Below are positions 51,070 through 62,214 of a stretch of 64,000 bases of DNA, piece after piece. Within the stretch, counting starts at the first letter, position 1. Each line of letters starts with the position of its first letter. A program made the position numbers and the translations under genes. Source of the DNA: Thermoflexus hugenholtzii JAD2 (GTDB lineage: Bacteria > Chloroflexota > Anaerolineae > Thermoflexales > Thermoflexaceae); assembly GCF_900187885.1 (NCBI RefSeq), contig NZ_FYEK01000075.1, positions 1-64,000 on the forward strand, in the 5' to 3' direction. The notes beneath the pieces were generated by a model, which was not told where the DNA came from, made no database searches, and saw only the letters and a list, made by a program, of their open reading frames with translations.

Positions 51070-52800
51070 ATGAGCGGGGATCGCCTCGCGCGGGAGGGCT
51101 TCGATCTTGCCTTTCGGATCAGCGGGCATGCCCTGGCGCATTCGGTGGTCCTGCTGAGTGTGCCCCTCCTGCTCCTGAACGACCACCTTCTGAAAGCCCG
51201 CTTCCCCTCGTTCTGGACGGGCAAGCTGAGCGATTTCGCCGGGCTGTTCTTCTTCCCGTTTCTGGTGATCCCCGCCCTGGCGCTTGCGTTGGGCCCCCTT
51301 CGCCTCTCACCCTCTCGCCTTGCCGACCTGGGGTTCGGGCTGACCGCGCTTTCCTTCGCCGCCCTGAAGTTCTCCCCACCGTTGAACGCCGCCATCGCCA
51401 CCATCGTCTCCGCCCTCCTGGGCCGTCCGGCGGTCTTCGCGCTGGATCCCTCCGATGGGATCGCGCTGATCGCGTTGATCCCTTCCCGCTGGCTCTGGAA
51501 GCGCACGGCCCGGAAGGTGCAGGTAGGTCAAGATGCTCCGCCCCGCTGGGCCTGGGTCGCCTGGATCCTGGCCATGATTGCTTCCCTCGCCACCCCTCCA
51601 TGCCCACCGGAGCTTTTGGTGCGCCGCATTCTTGTGTGGAGGGACCACGTCTATGCGGGCCTGACCTCGGTGGGAAGCGGCCACCCCACGTGGGTGGTCA
51701 GCGCGGATGGGGGCGAGACATGGCAACGGATGGAGGGTCTACCCCTATGGCTCCAGCAGGAGCCCGTCACGCTTGACTGGCCAATCGTGCGCTGCCGCGC
51801 GGATCAGCCCTCCGTGTGCTACCGAATCCCTGGCCCGGGCCGGGTGGAAGCCAGCACGGACGGGGGGCAAACGTGGCGGACCGCTTGGGCACCCCCGTGG
51901 GGACGGGAGAGTTTCCGCAAGCGGCTGCTCAGCATGTTTCCGATCGGTTGCATGAAGCAGATCATTGACGAAGGACCCTATGATCTGACCTTCGATCCGG
52001 AGGGGAACCGATGGCTGGTGGCGCTGGGGACGGAGGGGATTCTCATTCTATCCCCGGACAGGCCGTGGCGCATACAGGATATTCAGATCAGCGGATTCGG
52101 GGGGTTCCACATCACCCACACGCCCTATGCGGCGGAAAATCTGGTTGGAGCAGCACAGATCACGATGACTGAGTCATATGCCACCGTGGCGCTGGCGCTG
52201 CTGTTCTACCAGGTCCAGAGCTACCGGGCGATCGCACGCCTGAGGTCCGCCATCGGCTCGGCCGTTCGTTTCTCTGCGCCGACGCCCCGCCGTCGGAGTC
52301 GGGCGTGGATCATCTTCTTGATTGGGATCGGCCTCCCGATCGCCATATTTTTCCTCTCCGGCCTGTCCATGGGCCTCCTGCCGGAGCGGACCCTTGAAGC
52401 GATAGCCCCTGTATTTCTAAAGCTAATCTTCCTGGTTTTATTTATCCTCCTGTCGAGTGGACCTCCATTTCTGCCTCTGAATACCATCAGCCTGCTCCTC
52501 ATAATCGTTTCAATTATCCTGATCTGGAGGCTGCGGAGGAAGTGGCGGGCGCTGCGGGAGAGCGCGCCGCGCCCGGAGGCCATCCGGGCCGTCCATCGGG
52601 AGATCGTCCTGGCTGCATTGGGGATCTCGCCAGGGGCCTGGGCGCCTTTCGTCGCCTGGGCCATGGGATGGATCCCGCTGTATGAGATGGCGCTGGTAGG
52701 GGCAATCCTCATCGCTGTCAGCGCCACGATCGGGAGCGCCTTACGGATCCGGCGATGGCAGAAACTGCTACAATCTACAAACGAGCCTCCCAAGGGTTGA
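51070..52800 (+). CDS. large membrane protein with exposure-repeat-like soluble middle
   Basis: A 576-residue protein. About five hydrophobic segments occupy residues 20-170, a soluble part with two BNR-like motifs (VSADGGETWQRM, ASTDGGQTWRTA) covers roughly 200-360, and further membrane segments fill 370-570. BNR motifs are typical of sialidase-type beta-propellers, but only two are visible. The ribosome binding site is weak (GGAAGGGAACG). GC drops around the C-terminal membrane part. I recognise no family. Confidence 0.65.
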   Translation: MSGDRLAREGFDLAFRISGHALAHSVVLLSVPLLLLNDHLLKARFPSFWTGKLSDFAGLFFFPFLVIPALALALGPLRLSPSRLADLGFGLTALSFAALKFSPPLNAAIATIVSALLGRPAVFALDPSDGIALIALIPSRWLWKRTARKVQVGQDAPPRWAWVAWILAMIASLATPPCPPELLVRRILVWRDHVYAGLTSVGSGHPTWVVSADGGETWQRMEGLPLWLQQEPVTLDWPIVRCRADQPSVCYRIPGPGRVEASTDGGQTWRTAWAPPWGRESFRKRLLSMFPIGCMKQIIDEGPYDLTFDPEGNRWLVALGTEGILILSPDRPWRIQDIQISGFGGFHITHTPYAAENLVGAAQITMTESYATVALALLFYQVQSYRAIARLRSAIGSAVRFSAPTPRRRSRAWIIFLIGIGLPIAIFFLSGLSMGLLPERTLEAIAPVFLKLIFLVLFILLSSGPPFLPLNTISLLLIIVSIILIWRLRRKWRALRESAPRPEAIRAVHREIVLAALGISPGAWAPFVAWAMGWIPLYEMALVGAILIAVSATIGSALRIRRWQKLLQSTNEPPKG

Positions 52801-52816
52801 GGAGGCGTCCCGGTAG

Positions 52817-54130
<1,314 letters not shown>

Positions 54131-54199
54131 CGCGAACATCCGGGCGCTTCGAGCCGTTGCCCTCCGCCCGCCTTCAGAACCCCGCTGTGAGGAAGGAAA

Positions 54200-54226
54200 C
54201 AGGGGCAGCCAGGGAGGCTGCCCCTG
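54200..54226 (+). terminator. hairpin after ahcY
   Basis: A perfect 11-base stem CAGGGGCAGCC / GGCTGCCCCTG with a 5-base loop, but only a short T stretch follows. Confidence 0.55.
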
Positions 54227-54334
54227 TTCCGCAAACCGGTGAACCCATCCGGTGAACACCGGGCCTACGGGCCTACGGGCCTACGGGCTCTGGTCCGCCT
54301 ATTCCGCAAACCGGTGAACCCATCCGGTGAACAC
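54227..54334. repeat. 33-base direct duplication and 8-base tandem repeat
   Basis: The 33 bases at 54302-54334, which encode the last codons of the thioesterase, are repeated exactly at 54227-54259. Between them GGGCCTAC is repeated three times (54261-54284). Confidence 0.9.
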
Positions 54335-54682
54335 GGCCACCAGCTCGCCGTCCCGCCGCACCTCCACCCGGTAGAGGGCAGCCCGGCGGCCGCGATAGAC
54401 CTCCTCGGCCACCGCCTCCACCCGCTCCCCCGCCCCCACCGCCCGCAGGTATTCCATATGGGTGGAGAGGGCCACGGCGCGGACCCCATGGGAGTTGGAG
54501 GCGAGGGCGAAGGCAGCATCCGCCAGTGTATAAAGGAAGCCGCCGTGGGCGGTTCCGTGGAGATTCAGGTGCTCCGGGCGCACCACTCCCCATACCCGAG
54601 CCTGTCCGGGCCCCGGGATCTCCGCCTCCAACCCTAGGGCCTTCATAAAGGGATCCACCATCGTCGGGACGGAGCCGCTCAT
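54299..54682 (-). CDS. PaaI-type hotdog thioesterase
   Basis: A 127-residue hotdog-fold acyl-CoA thioesterase. The motif [20 protein letters not shown] holds the catalytic region of PaaI-type enzymes that release CoA from (hydroxy)phenylacetyl-CoA. Its start overlaps the stop of the phenylacetate-CoA ligase gene by four bases, so the pair is coupled. The extreme 3-prime end of the gene has been duplicated just downstream. Confidence 0.9.
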   Translation of the reverse strand: MSGSVPTMVDPFMKALGLEAEIPGPGQARVWGVVRPEHLNLHGTAHGGFLYTLADAAFALASNSHGVRAVALSTHMEYLRAVGAGERVEAVAEEVYRGRRAALYRVEVRRDGELVAVFTGWVHRFAE

Positions 54683-56046
54683 GCGTCCTTCGGCCGCATG
54701 TCCACCACCCGTCGGAGCTTCCCGCCTTCGCTCCGGGGCAGGGTGTTGGGCGGGGTGAGGGTGACCTTCACGTGAATCCCCAGGGCTTCATCCAGCACCT
54801 GGTTCACCTTCTCCCGCAGGCCCTGAACAGCCTCGATGCTCTCGAACACCTCCCCGGCCAGCAGCTCCCCGCCCACCTCCCGGAAGAAGGCCTCGGTCAC
54901 CTCCACCTTTACCTCCAGCTGATCCAGCCGGCCCTCCCGGGTGACCACCAGCTGGTAGTGGGGCGCGACATGGGGCAGGCCCACCAGCGCTGCCTCCACC
55001 TGAGACGGGAACACGTTCACCCCGCGGATGATCAACATGTCATCCGTGCGCCCGAGCACCCGGGACATGCGCACGAAGGTCCGCCCGCAGACGCAGGGGG
55101 TCGGATCGATGGAGGCCAGATCCCCGGTCCGGTAGCGGATCACCGGCATGGCCTCCTTGGTCAGAGTGGTGAAGACCAGCTCCCCCACCGTCCCGGGCGG
55201 GACCGGCTCGCCGGTGGCCGGGTTGACGACCTCAACCAGGAAGTGATCTTCGAAAATGTGGGAGCCGTTCTTGGCCTCGATGCATTCGTTAGAGACACCG
55301 GGGCCGATGACCTCGCTCAGACCGTAGATGTTGACCGCGTGGACCCCCAGCTTCTCCTCGATCTCCCGGCGCATGCCCTCCGTCCACGGTTCGGCGCCCA
55401 GGATGAAGACCCGCAGGTTAAGGTCGCCCGGCCGGTAGCCGTTGGACAGGAGGGCGTCGGCGATGACCAGCGCGTAGGAGGGGGTGCACGCCATCACGTG
55501 GGTGCCGAAGTCCTTGAGGATCATCAGCTGACGGCTGGTGTTCCCCCCGGAGACCGGGACCACCACCATCCCCAGCTTCTCCGCCCCGTAGTGCATCCCC
55601 AGGCCGCCGGTGAAAAGGCCATAGCCGTAGGCGTTCTGGAAGACCTCCCCCGGTCGGGCGCCGGAGAGCACCAGACAGCGGGCGCAGACCTCCGCCCACA
55701 CCTCCAGATCGTTGCGGGTGTAGCCCACCACCGTTGGCTTCCCCGTGGTCCCCGAGGAGGCGTGGATGCGGATCACCTGGTTCAGGGGAACGGCGAACAT
55801 GCCGAAGGGATAGGTCTCCCGCAGATCCGCCTTGGAGGTGAAGGGGAGCTTCGTAATGTCCTGCAGGTGCCGGATGTCTGACGGCTTCACCCCCGCCTCG
55901 TCCATCTTCCGCCGGTAGTGCGGGACCCGGTGGTAGACGTAATCCACGATGCGCTGGAGGCGCTCCAGCTGGAGCCGCTCCAGCCGGTCCCGCGGCATGG
56001 TCTCCATCTCCTCGTTCCAATACATCGGCTTCGCTTGCACTGCCAT
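54679..56046 (-). CDS. paaK: phenylacetate-CoA ligase
   Basis: A 455-residue adenylate-forming enzyme. The AMP-binding motif is [49 protein letters not shown] and the C-terminal hinge region [18 protein letters not shown] are typical of PaaK. It activates phenylacetate (or 4-hydroxyphenylacetate) with CoA and ATP. It sits at the downstream end of the homoprotocatechuate cluster, with the thioesterase behind it. Confidence 0.94.
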   Translation of the reverse strand: MAVQAKPMYWNEEMETMPRDRLERLQLERLQRIVDYVYHRVPHYRRKMDEAGVKPSDIRHLQDITKLPFTSKADLRETYPFGMFAVPLNQVIRIHASSGTTGKPTVVGYTRNDLEVWAEVCARCLVLSGARPGEVFQNAYGYGLFTGGLGMHYGAEKLGMVVVPVSGGNTSRQLMILKDFGTHVMACTPSYALVIADALLSNGYRPGDLNLRVFILGAEPWTEGMRREIEEKLGVHAVNIYGLSEVIGPGVSNECIEAKNGSHIFEDHFLVEVVNPATGEPVPPGTVGELVFTTLTKEAMPVIRYRTGDLASIDPTPCVCGRTFVRMSRVLGRTDDMLIIRGVNVFPSQVEAALVGLPHVAPHYQLVVTREGRLDQLEVKVEVTEAFFREVGGELLAGEVFESIEAVQGLREKVNQVLDEALGIHVKVTLTPPNTLPRSEGGKLRRVVDMRPKDA

Positions 56047-56142
56047 AAGCCCCTCCTCATCAGGACATAGGCTTTTCCGTTCCTCGGGAGAGCCCGGAAG
56101 CCGCCTGACGCGGCTCCTGTCTCCCGGTTTCCGCTATCCGCC

Positions 56143-56931
56143 TCACCGATGGGGGCGCGCCGATCCCCTCGGGATCCCCAGCGTGTCCCAGAAGGCCTGC
56201 ACCGTCTCCAGGAAGGCCTCGGGGCGCTCCCGGATCAGGTCGTGGCCGGCCCCCGGGAAAACCACCAGGCGAGCCTGAGGGATCCAGCGGGCCATCTCCA
56301 TCGTCTGCTCGATGGGCGTGATGGAGTCGTTTTCGCCGATCAGCAGCAGGGTGGGGACGCGGATGGCCTGCAGATCCTCGGGCCGGAAGTCGGGCCGCCA
56401 GCGATCCTCCTCCTGCCAGCCGCGCAGCAACGCCCGCACCCGCTCCTCCGAGCCGTGCCAGCGCACCATCGCCGCCCACCATGCCGGCTGCTCCCGACGG
56501 ATCCGCTCCGGATCCCAGAAGCCGTCCCCGCGGGTGCGCAGGTTCCGCACCGTGTAGTGGCTGCCGATGAGGACCATCGAGCGGACCCGCGCGGGATGCC
56601 GGGTGACCAGATAGAGGGCGGTGGAAGCGCCCCCGCTGAAGGCCACCAGATGGACCGCGGGGATCCCCAACCGGTCCAGCAGCCGCGCCATGTCATCGGC
56701 CATCTCCCGCAGGTCCAGGCGTCCAGCCGGGTTAGTGCTCTCCCCGTGGCCCCGCAGGTCCGGGCCGATGAGGTAGAACCGCGCGGCCAGGGGCTCGGCC
56801 ACCCGCCCCCACGTGGCCCGGAAGGTGCTGCAGGCGTTGTGGAGCAGGAGCAGCGGCGGCCCCTCGCGCGCGCCCCCTTCCTCCCAGGCGATCACCAGCC
56901 CATCGCTTAGGGTTTCCTTCCAGCGCACCAT
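56143..56931 (-). CDS. alpha/beta-hydrolase in the homoprotocatechuate cluster
   Basis: A 262-residue hydrolase. LLHNACSTFRATW is the oxyanion loop, AFSGGAST the nucleophile elbow (Ser), and GENDSITPIEQ with GAGHDLIRE provides the Asp and His. Its location in the pathway points to a C-C hydrolase or lactonase acting on ring-cleavage products, but this is inference. The ATG is 24 bases from the hpaD stop, with a weak ribosome binding site. Confidence 0.82.
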   Translation of the reverse strand: MVRWKETLSDGLVIAWEEGGAREGPPLLLLHNACSTFRATWGRVAEPLAARFYLIGPDLRGHGESTNPAGRLDLREMADDMARLLDRLGIPAVHLVAFSGGASTALYLVTRHPARVRSMVLIGSHYTVRNLRTRGDGFWDPERIRREQPAWWAAMVRWHGSEERVRALLRGWQEEDRWRPDFRPEDLQAIRVPTLLLIGENDSITPIEQTMEMARWIPQARLVVFPGAGHDLIRERPEAFLETVQAFWDTLGIPRGSARPHR

Positions 56932-56954
56932 CGCCGCCCGCTTCCGCAGTTCGA

Positions 56955-57947
56955 TCAGGTGACGAACACCGGGCGATCCACCAGCAGGGGCTCCCGCACC
57001 GGCATCCATTCCCCGGTGAGAACGTGGGCGACCCGGGAGGCCTCCTCGAACCAGGAGCGGGGCGGGATATGCCCCCAGAAGGTAGCCCGGCGCGGGTCGT
57101 TGATGGACCAGCGGATGGGCTCCCAATCGGGGTCCGGGATGATGTAGTCGTTCGTGTAGAGCTCGATGCGGTTGCCGTCGGGATCTCGCAGGTAGAGAAA
57201 GAAGGCGTTGCTTAAGCCGTGGCGGCCCGGCCCCCGTTCGATGGCCCCTCCCATCCCCCGGGCGGCCAGGATGTCACACGCCCGCAGCACGCTCTGGGTG
57301 TCCGCCACCCAGAAGCCGATATGGTGGAGACGGGGGCCGATCCCGTTCATCAAGGCGATGTCATGGACGTTCTGCTTGCGGTGGAGCCAAGCCGCCCACA
57401 GCCGGGGCGGGTCCTCGTCGGTCACCGTGTATTCCGAGCAGTAGAAGCCCAGCTTCCCGGTCCACCAGTCGTAGGCCTCCTGTACGTGGGGGACCTGGCA
57501 GTTGAAATGATCCAGGCGCATGATGTGGGCGCCCCGGTAGAGATCGAACCGCTGCAGCAACCGCTCTCGCCGGGCGATCTCGTGGAAGAACTCGATGGGA
57601 AGCCCGGTGGGGTCCTGGACGCGCAGCGCCCGCCCCTGGCCGGCCTCCTCCTCTTCGGGGGCCAGCCAGCGGACAGGACATCCGGCGCTTTCATACAGCG
57701 CGGCCAGGCGATCGAGGTCCTCCGGATCGGCCACGCGGAAGGCCAGGTGGGTCACCCCGGGGCTTGGCGCCTTCTTGAGGATCAGGCTGTAGCGATCCCG
57801 CTCCTCCAGACCGCCCAGGTAGAGACGATCCTCCTCGCGAGCGACCTCCACGAACCCCAGGGCCTCCACGTAGAAATCCCGAGCCCGCTCCAGGTCCGTC
57901 ACGCAGAGCTCCGCATGTGCCGCGCGCGTGATGGAGAACCCGCCCAT
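56955..57947 (-). CDS. hpaD: 3,4-dihydroxyphenylacetate 2,3-dioxygenase (extradiol, type I)
   Basis: A 330-residue vicinal-oxygen-chelate enzyme with two glyoxalase-fold domains. The Fe/Mn ligands are visible as His147 (RLDHFNCQV), His208 or 209 (PRLHHIGFW) and Glu262 (RIELYTNDY). It opens homoprotocatechuate at the meta position. The sequence matches the HPCD subgroup of Brevibacterium/Arthrobacter rather than the class III HpaD of E. coli. It lies in the minus-strand run with hpaB, hpaE and hpaG. Confidence 0.93.
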   Translation of the reverse strand: MGGFSITRAAHAELCVTDLERARDFYVEALGFVEVAREEDRLYLGGLEERDRYSLILKKAPSPGVTHLAFRVADPEDLDRLAALYESAGCPVRWLAPEEEEAGQGRALRVQDPTGLPIEFFHEIARRERLLQRFDLYRGAHIMRLDHFNCQVPHVQEAYDWWTGKLGFYCSEYTVTDEDPPRLWAAWLHRKQNVHDIALMNGIGPRLHHIGFWVADTQSVLRACDILAARGMGGAIERGPGRHGLSNAFFLYLRDPDGNRIELYTNDYIIPDPDWEPIRWSINDPRRATFWGHIPPRSWFEEASRVAHVLTGEWMPVREPLLVDRPVFVT

Positions 57948-58017
57948 AGGATTCCTCCTTTGAAGGGTTTCCGGGCTCCGGGTGGTCTCCCTCCATCGCT
58001 CCGCCCGGCGCGTCCCA

Positions 58018-59499
58018 TCAAGGCCTCGCCTCCTCCGCCTGGGCGAAGGCCTCCTCCTTCATTTGCTTCAGGAACTCCCGGACCTTCTCCATATAGGGCG
58101 TGCGGTCGTGCTTTTGGAAGATGACGCCGGCGATGCGCACCGGATCCCCAAAGTAGAAGCGTTCATACTGGACCTGCCGGCCGGCGAAGGCGGAGAGGGC
58201 GGCGTCCCAGGCCAGGCGGAAGAGGGGGATGCGATCGTAGGCCTCCGCCCGGGCGGCCTGGAAGTAACGGCGGATGTCCTCGATGAGCTCGGGGTTCTTC
58301 ATGTCCTCCTCGGTGACCGTGGCGATGATGCCGCTGGCCGAGAGCTGCTGGATGATCTCCACGATGCGCGGATACCACCGCATATAGAGGTTGCGCGCCG
58401 CGTCCAGGGGTGGCCAGGCCGGCCGGAAGGCCCCGAAGGCGTCTTCATGGGCGTCCGCCTCCGCCGCCCGCAGCAGGGCCTTCATGGTCTCGAGGTAAAT
58501 CCAGATCTCCGCCACCTTCTCCTGCACGTGCTGGAAGCCCTCGATGCCGATGGCGTCGACGATGAGGGAGGCCAGCCCCAGGAAGAACTCCGTCTTAGCG
58601 ATGTTCTTCACCACCACCTGATGGGCCATCCCCACGATGGCCCCGGTGGCCGCGTAGGCCTGGTTGGCCCGCTCCACGTCCCGGTAGATGAACACCCGCT
58701 CCCAGGGGACGAAGACATCGTGGAAGATCACCACGGCGTCGATCTCGTCGAAGCGCGATCCCAGCGGATGATCGAAGGGGGAGCGGCCGTAGTCCAGGGT
58801 CTCCCGGCACAGGAAGCGCAGGCCCGGGGTGTCACAGGGGATGCCGACGGCATAACAATACGGAGCGTCCTCCTCGGTGTTGCGCAACAGCGTCGAGGGG
58901 AAGACCATGATCTCGTCGACCGCGGGCAGAGTGGCCAACATCCGGGCCCCCCGGATCACGATGCCCCCGTCGGTCTCCTTCACCACCCGGGCTGCCAGAT
59001 AAGGATCTGCCTGCTTCGAGGGGCCCACTGCCCGGTTGGCCTGGGGGTGGATCAGGGTGTGGGTGAGGCAGAGGTCGTTCTCCCGCAGGTATTCGTAATA
59101 GCGACGCATGTGCTCGGCGAAGGCCGGCTCTTTCTCGCCCAGGAAATCCGCCCCGGAGGCGTAGTAAGTGATGGCCCGGTTCAGGTAATCGGGGGTGCGG
59201 CCCATGAAGCCGAAGTGGACATCGGCCCAGATCTTCATCATCCGGCTCACCCGCTGCACATCCTCGGCGGAGCGAGGGATCAGGAAGGAGAGGCCGACCT
59301 TCTCGCCGCTGCTCGGCGAATCGTAAAGGCATTCGTCCGCCCGCTCCCACTGGAGGTCATACAGACGGGCCATCGATCGAAGCCCGCGGGCGAAGGCCGG
59401 GTGCGTGGTGGGGTCCTCCACTCGTTCCCCGCGATGCCAGAGGTCCCGGGGGTGCTCCCGGATCCGCTGCAGGAACTGCGCGCCGGTTCGTGCGCCCAT
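58018..59499 (-). CDS. hpaB: 4-hydroxyphenylacetate 3-monooxygenase, oxygenase component
   Basis: A 493-residue FADH2-using hydroxylase that turns 4-hydroxyphenylacetate into homoprotocatechuate. MGRTPDYLNRAITYYASGAD, THTLIHPQANRAVG, HDVFVPWERVFIYRD and NPELIEDIRRYFQAARAEA match HpaB of the Thermus/Geobacillus type. The second of two close ATGs is chosen because AGGAGGG lies six bases before it. Its reductase partner hpaC is at the right edge of the window. Confidence 0.95.
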   Translation of the reverse strand: MGARTGAQFLQRIREHPRDLWHRGERVEDPTTHPAFARGLRSMARLYDLQWERADECLYDSPSSGEKVGLSFLIPRSAEDVQRVSRMMKIWADVHFGFMGRTPDYLNRAITYYASGADFLGEKEPAFAEHMRRYYEYLRENDLCLTHTLIHPQANRAVGPSKQADPYLAARVVKETDGGIVIRGARMLATLPAVDEIMVFPSTLLRNTEEDAPYCYAVGIPCDTPGLRFLCRETLDYGRSPFDHPLGSRFDEIDAVVIFHDVFVPWERVFIYRDVERANQAYAATGAIVGMAHQVVVKNIAKTEFFLGLASLIVDAIGIEGFQHVQEKVAEIWIYLETMKALLRAAEADAHEDAFGAFRPAWPPLDAARNLYMRWYPRIVEIIQQLSASGIIATVTEEDMKNPELIEDIRRYFQAARAEAYDRIPLFRLAWDAALSAFAGRQVQYERFYFGDPVRIAGVIFQKHDRTPYMEKVREFLKQMKEEAFAQAEEARP

Positions 59500-59539
59500 C
59501 CTCATCCCTCCTTTTGCCGGAGCTCCTCTATGGCGGGGA

Positions 59540-61033
59540 TCACCGCCCAGCGCCCAGCCGGGGGATGCGAGGCGGGGTCAGGGCCACGTGGATGGTCATC
59601 ACCTCGGTGTAAAACTCGAAGCTGTAGAAGCCGCCCTCCCGGCCGATCCCGCTGTATTTCGCCCCGCCGAAGGGGGTGCGCAGATCCCGGACGTTGGGGG
59701 CGTTGATCCACACCATGCCCACTTCCATCGCCTGGGCCACCCGATGGGCCCGGACCAGATCCCGGGTCCAGATATAGGCGGCCAGCCCGTATTTCACCCC
59801 GTTCGCGATGCGGATAGCTTCTTCTTCGGTCTCAAAGGGGAGGACGACCAGGACCGGCCCGAAGATCTCCTCCTGGGCCACCCGCATCTCGGGGCGGACG
59901 TCCACGATGACCGTGGGAGCGAAGTAGTTGCCCTCGGGGAGCTGGGGCGGTCGATCGCCGCCCAGGGCGATGGTGGCCCCTTCCGCCCGGGCGACGTCCA
60001 TGTAGCCCCGCACCCGCTGCCAGTGCTCCGGATGGATCAGGGGGCCGACTTCGGTTTGAGGATCGAAAGGATCGCCCACGCGGATGGCCGCCACCCGCTC
60101 CAGCAGATGGCCCAGGAACTCCTCGTAGATCACCCGGTGGAGCAGCAGCCGGGAATTCGAGGTGCAGCGCTCCCCGTTGAGGGAAAAGGCCTGCCAGATC
60201 ACCCCATCCAGCGCCTGCTCCAGGTCCGCGTCCGGGAAGACGATGGCCGCGTTCTTGCCCCCCAGCTCCATGGAGTAGCGCTTGAGGGTGGAAGCCCCGT
60301 TGCGCATGATCTCCATTCCGGTGGTCGTCTCGCCGGTGAAGGAGATCAATTGCACCCCGGGGTGGGCGACCAGGGGGGCACCCGCCCGCTCCCCGAAGCC
60401 GTGGACGACGTTGAAGACCCCGGGGGGGAGATCCGCCTCCTGGATGATCTCGGCCAGCATGTTCGCCGAGAGAGGAGACCACTCCGCCGGCTTCAGGACG
60501 CAGGTGTTGCCGGCGGCCAGGCAGGGGGCCACCTTCCAGGTCTCCAGCATGAACGGGGTGTTCCAGGGGGTGATCAGCCCGGCCACCCCCACCGGCTTGC
60601 GGATCGTGTAGTTGAGGAACTCGCCGTCTTTCGGGTAGGTCTCCCCGATGATGCGGGTGGCCATCTCGGCGAAGAAGTAGAAATTCTCCGCCGCCCGGGG
60701 GATGGCACCCTTGCCGGCCTGGGTGATGGGCATCCCGACGTCTAGCACCTCCAGATAGGCGATCTCCTCGGCCCGCTTCAGGATGAGATCGCCGATGCGG
60801 CGGAGATAGCGAGCCCGCTCGGCGGCGGGCAGGCGCGGCCACGGCCCCTCATCAAAGGCCCGCCGGGCCGCCCGCACCGCCCGATCCACATCGGCCGCCG
60901 TCCCATCGGCCACGATCCCGATGGGACGATTGGTGGCCGGGTTCAGCGTCTCAAAGGTTCCTCCCTCAAGGGCATCCACAAAGGCGTTGTCGATAAAGTG
61001 GCGGACGATGTAAAGCCCATCGCGCTGTTCCAT
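59540..61033 (-). CDS. hpaE: 5-carboxymethyl-2-hydroxymuconate semialdehyde dehydrogenase
   Basis: A 497-residue NAD-dependent aldehyde dehydrogenase. ELGGKNAAIVFPDADLEQAL holds the general-base Glu, and NGERCTSNSRLLLH the catalytic Cys. FNVVHGFGERAGAPLVAHP and the C-terminal FGGAKYSGIGREGG are typical. It oxidises the product of HpaD. The ATG is set by GGAGGAACC. The hpaG stop is 18 bases upstream, so the genes are cotranscribed. Confidence 0.93.
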   Translation of the reverse strand: MEQRDGLYIVRHFIDNAFVDALEGGTFETLNPATNRPIGIVADGTAADVDRAVRAARRAFDEGPWPRLPAAERARYLRRIGDLILKRAEEIAYLEVLDVGMPITQAGKGAIPRAAENFYFFAEMATRIIGETYPKDGEFLNYTIRKPVGVAGLITPWNTPFMLETWKVAPCLAAGNTCVLKPAEWSPLSANMLAEIIQEADLPPGVFNVVHGFGERAGAPLVAHPGVQLISFTGETTTGMEIMRNGASTLKRYSMELGGKNAAIVFPDADLEQALDGVIWQAFSLNGERCTSNSRLLLHRVIYEEFLGHLLERVAAIRVGDPFDPQTEVGPLIHPEHWQRVRGYMDVARAEGATIALGGDRPPQLPEGNYFAPTVIVDVRPEMRVAQEEIFGPVLVVLPFETEEEAIRIANGVKYGLAAYIWTRDLVRAHRVAQAMEVGMVWINAPNVRDLRTPFGGAKYSGIGREGGFYSFEFYTEVMTIHVALTPPRIPRLGAGR

Positions 61034-61050
61034 GCCGGTTCCTCCATCGA

Positions 61051-61836
61051 TCACGTCCAGCCGGAGACAAAACCGGCTGAAGCGAGCGACAATTCCTCCT
61101 CCACCACCGGGTTCTCCAGGACGCCGATGCCTTCGATCTCCAGGCGCATCACATCGCCGGGCTGCACCGGGACGATGCCGCGCGGGGTGCCGGTCCAGAG
61201 GGTGTCGCCCGGCTCCAGGGTCATAAACGAGCTGATGTAGGCGATCAGCTCCGGGATGCGATGGATCATCCGCGAGGTGTGCCCCTCCTGGGCCAGACGT
61301 CCGTTCACGTAGAGTCGCATGGCCAAGTTGTGCGGGTCGGGGATCTCATCAGGAGTCACCCGCCATGGCCCCATGGGACCGAAGGTGTCCTGGCCCTTGG
61401 CCCGCACCGGCGGGCGGTAGAAATTCCCCACGAAGTCCCGGGCGGTGACGTCGTTGCCGATGGTGTAGCCCGCGATCACCTCCCATGCCTCCTCGGGGCG
61501 GACGTGACGGCAGCGCCGGCCGATGATGACCACCAGCTCCACCTCCCCGTGCAATACCTTCACTCCCTTCGGGTAGCGCACCGGGGCCCGATGGCCGATC
61601 CAGGTGTTGGAGGGCTTGAGGAAGAGGGCTGGCTCCTCGGGCAGGGCGACCTCCAGCTCCTCGGCGTGCTCCCGGTAATTGAGGGCCAGGCCGATGGCCT
61701 TGCCCCCGGGCGGCACCGGCGGCAGCCAGACCACCCGCTCCGGATCGAAAGCTCGCCCGTCCGCCACCAGCCTCCCTTCCGGGGTGACCTCCCCCTCCCA
61801 GACCCGCCCCTCCGCCGCAAACCGCGCGATCCGCAT
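61051..61836 (-). CDS. hpaG: fumarylacetoacetate-hydrolase family decarboxylase/isomerase
   Basis: A 261-residue FAH-fold enzyme. GLALNYREHAEEL, FLKPSNTWIGH, LHGEVELVVIIGRRCRHV, GYTIGNDVTARD and GDTLWTGTPRGI carry the usual metal-binding Glu and Asp residues. In the homoprotocatechuate route, HpaG decarboxylates the oxopentene-tricarboxylate and isomerises the product. E. coli HpaG has two such domains; here one is seen. The ATG (MRIARF) follows GAGAGGGG. It is first in the hpaG-E-B-D run. Confidence 0.9.
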   Translation of the reverse strand: MRIARFAAEGRVWEGEVTPEGRLVADGRAFDPERVVWLPPVPPGGKAIGLALNYREHAEELEVALPEEPALFLKPSNTWIGHRAPVRYPKGVKVLHGEVELVVIIGRRCRHVRPEEAWEVIAGYTIGNDVTARDFVGNFYRPPVRAKGQDTFGPMGPWRVTPDEIPDPHNLAMRLYVNGRLAQEGHTSRMIHRIPELIAYISSFMTLEPGDTLWTGTPRGIVPVQPGDVMRLEIEGIGVLENPVVEEELSLASAGFVSGWT

Positions 61837-61950
61837 CGCCCCTCTCAGCTTGCTTCTCAGAGTTGTTCGAGCGCTCCGATCCGTGCTATCCTCGTGTAGA
61901 GACACCCGAACTCCCTACCTTCCGGAGCCAAGCCGGATGCAGGAGGGAAC

Positions 61951-62214
61951 ATGTCCCAAATCACCCTTATGCTGCCCGATGATCTCTCGACGGAAATCGA
62001 ACCCTATCGCGATCGGCTGGATGAACTGCTTCGCCTTGGGCTTCGCGAGTTGCGCAAAGCCGAAAGCCTGGTCTTGCTTCGGTCCGGAGCGATCTCGATC
62101 GGTAAGGCCGCTCGCCTGGCTGGCGTTCCTCTTCGCGAAATGATCCACTACGCCCTGGCCCATGGGGTCCATCCCCCCATCGATGAAGAGATGATCCATG
62201 AGGAGCTGGCATGA
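61951..62214 (+). CDS. UPF0175-type antitoxin
   Basis: An 87-residue protein: MSQITLMLPDDLSTEIEPY, then ELRKAESLVLLRSGAISIGK and AARLAGVPLREMIHYALAHG, a helix-turn-helix typical of UPF0175 antitoxins. Its stop overlaps the toxin start (ATGA). The ribosome binding site is CAGGAGGGAAC. It probably neutralises the PIN toxin and represses the pair. Confidence 0.85.
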   Translation: MSQITLMLPDDLSTEIEPYRDRLDELLRLGLRELRKAESLVLLRSGAISIGKAARLAGVPLREMIHYALAHGVHPPIDEEMIHEELA

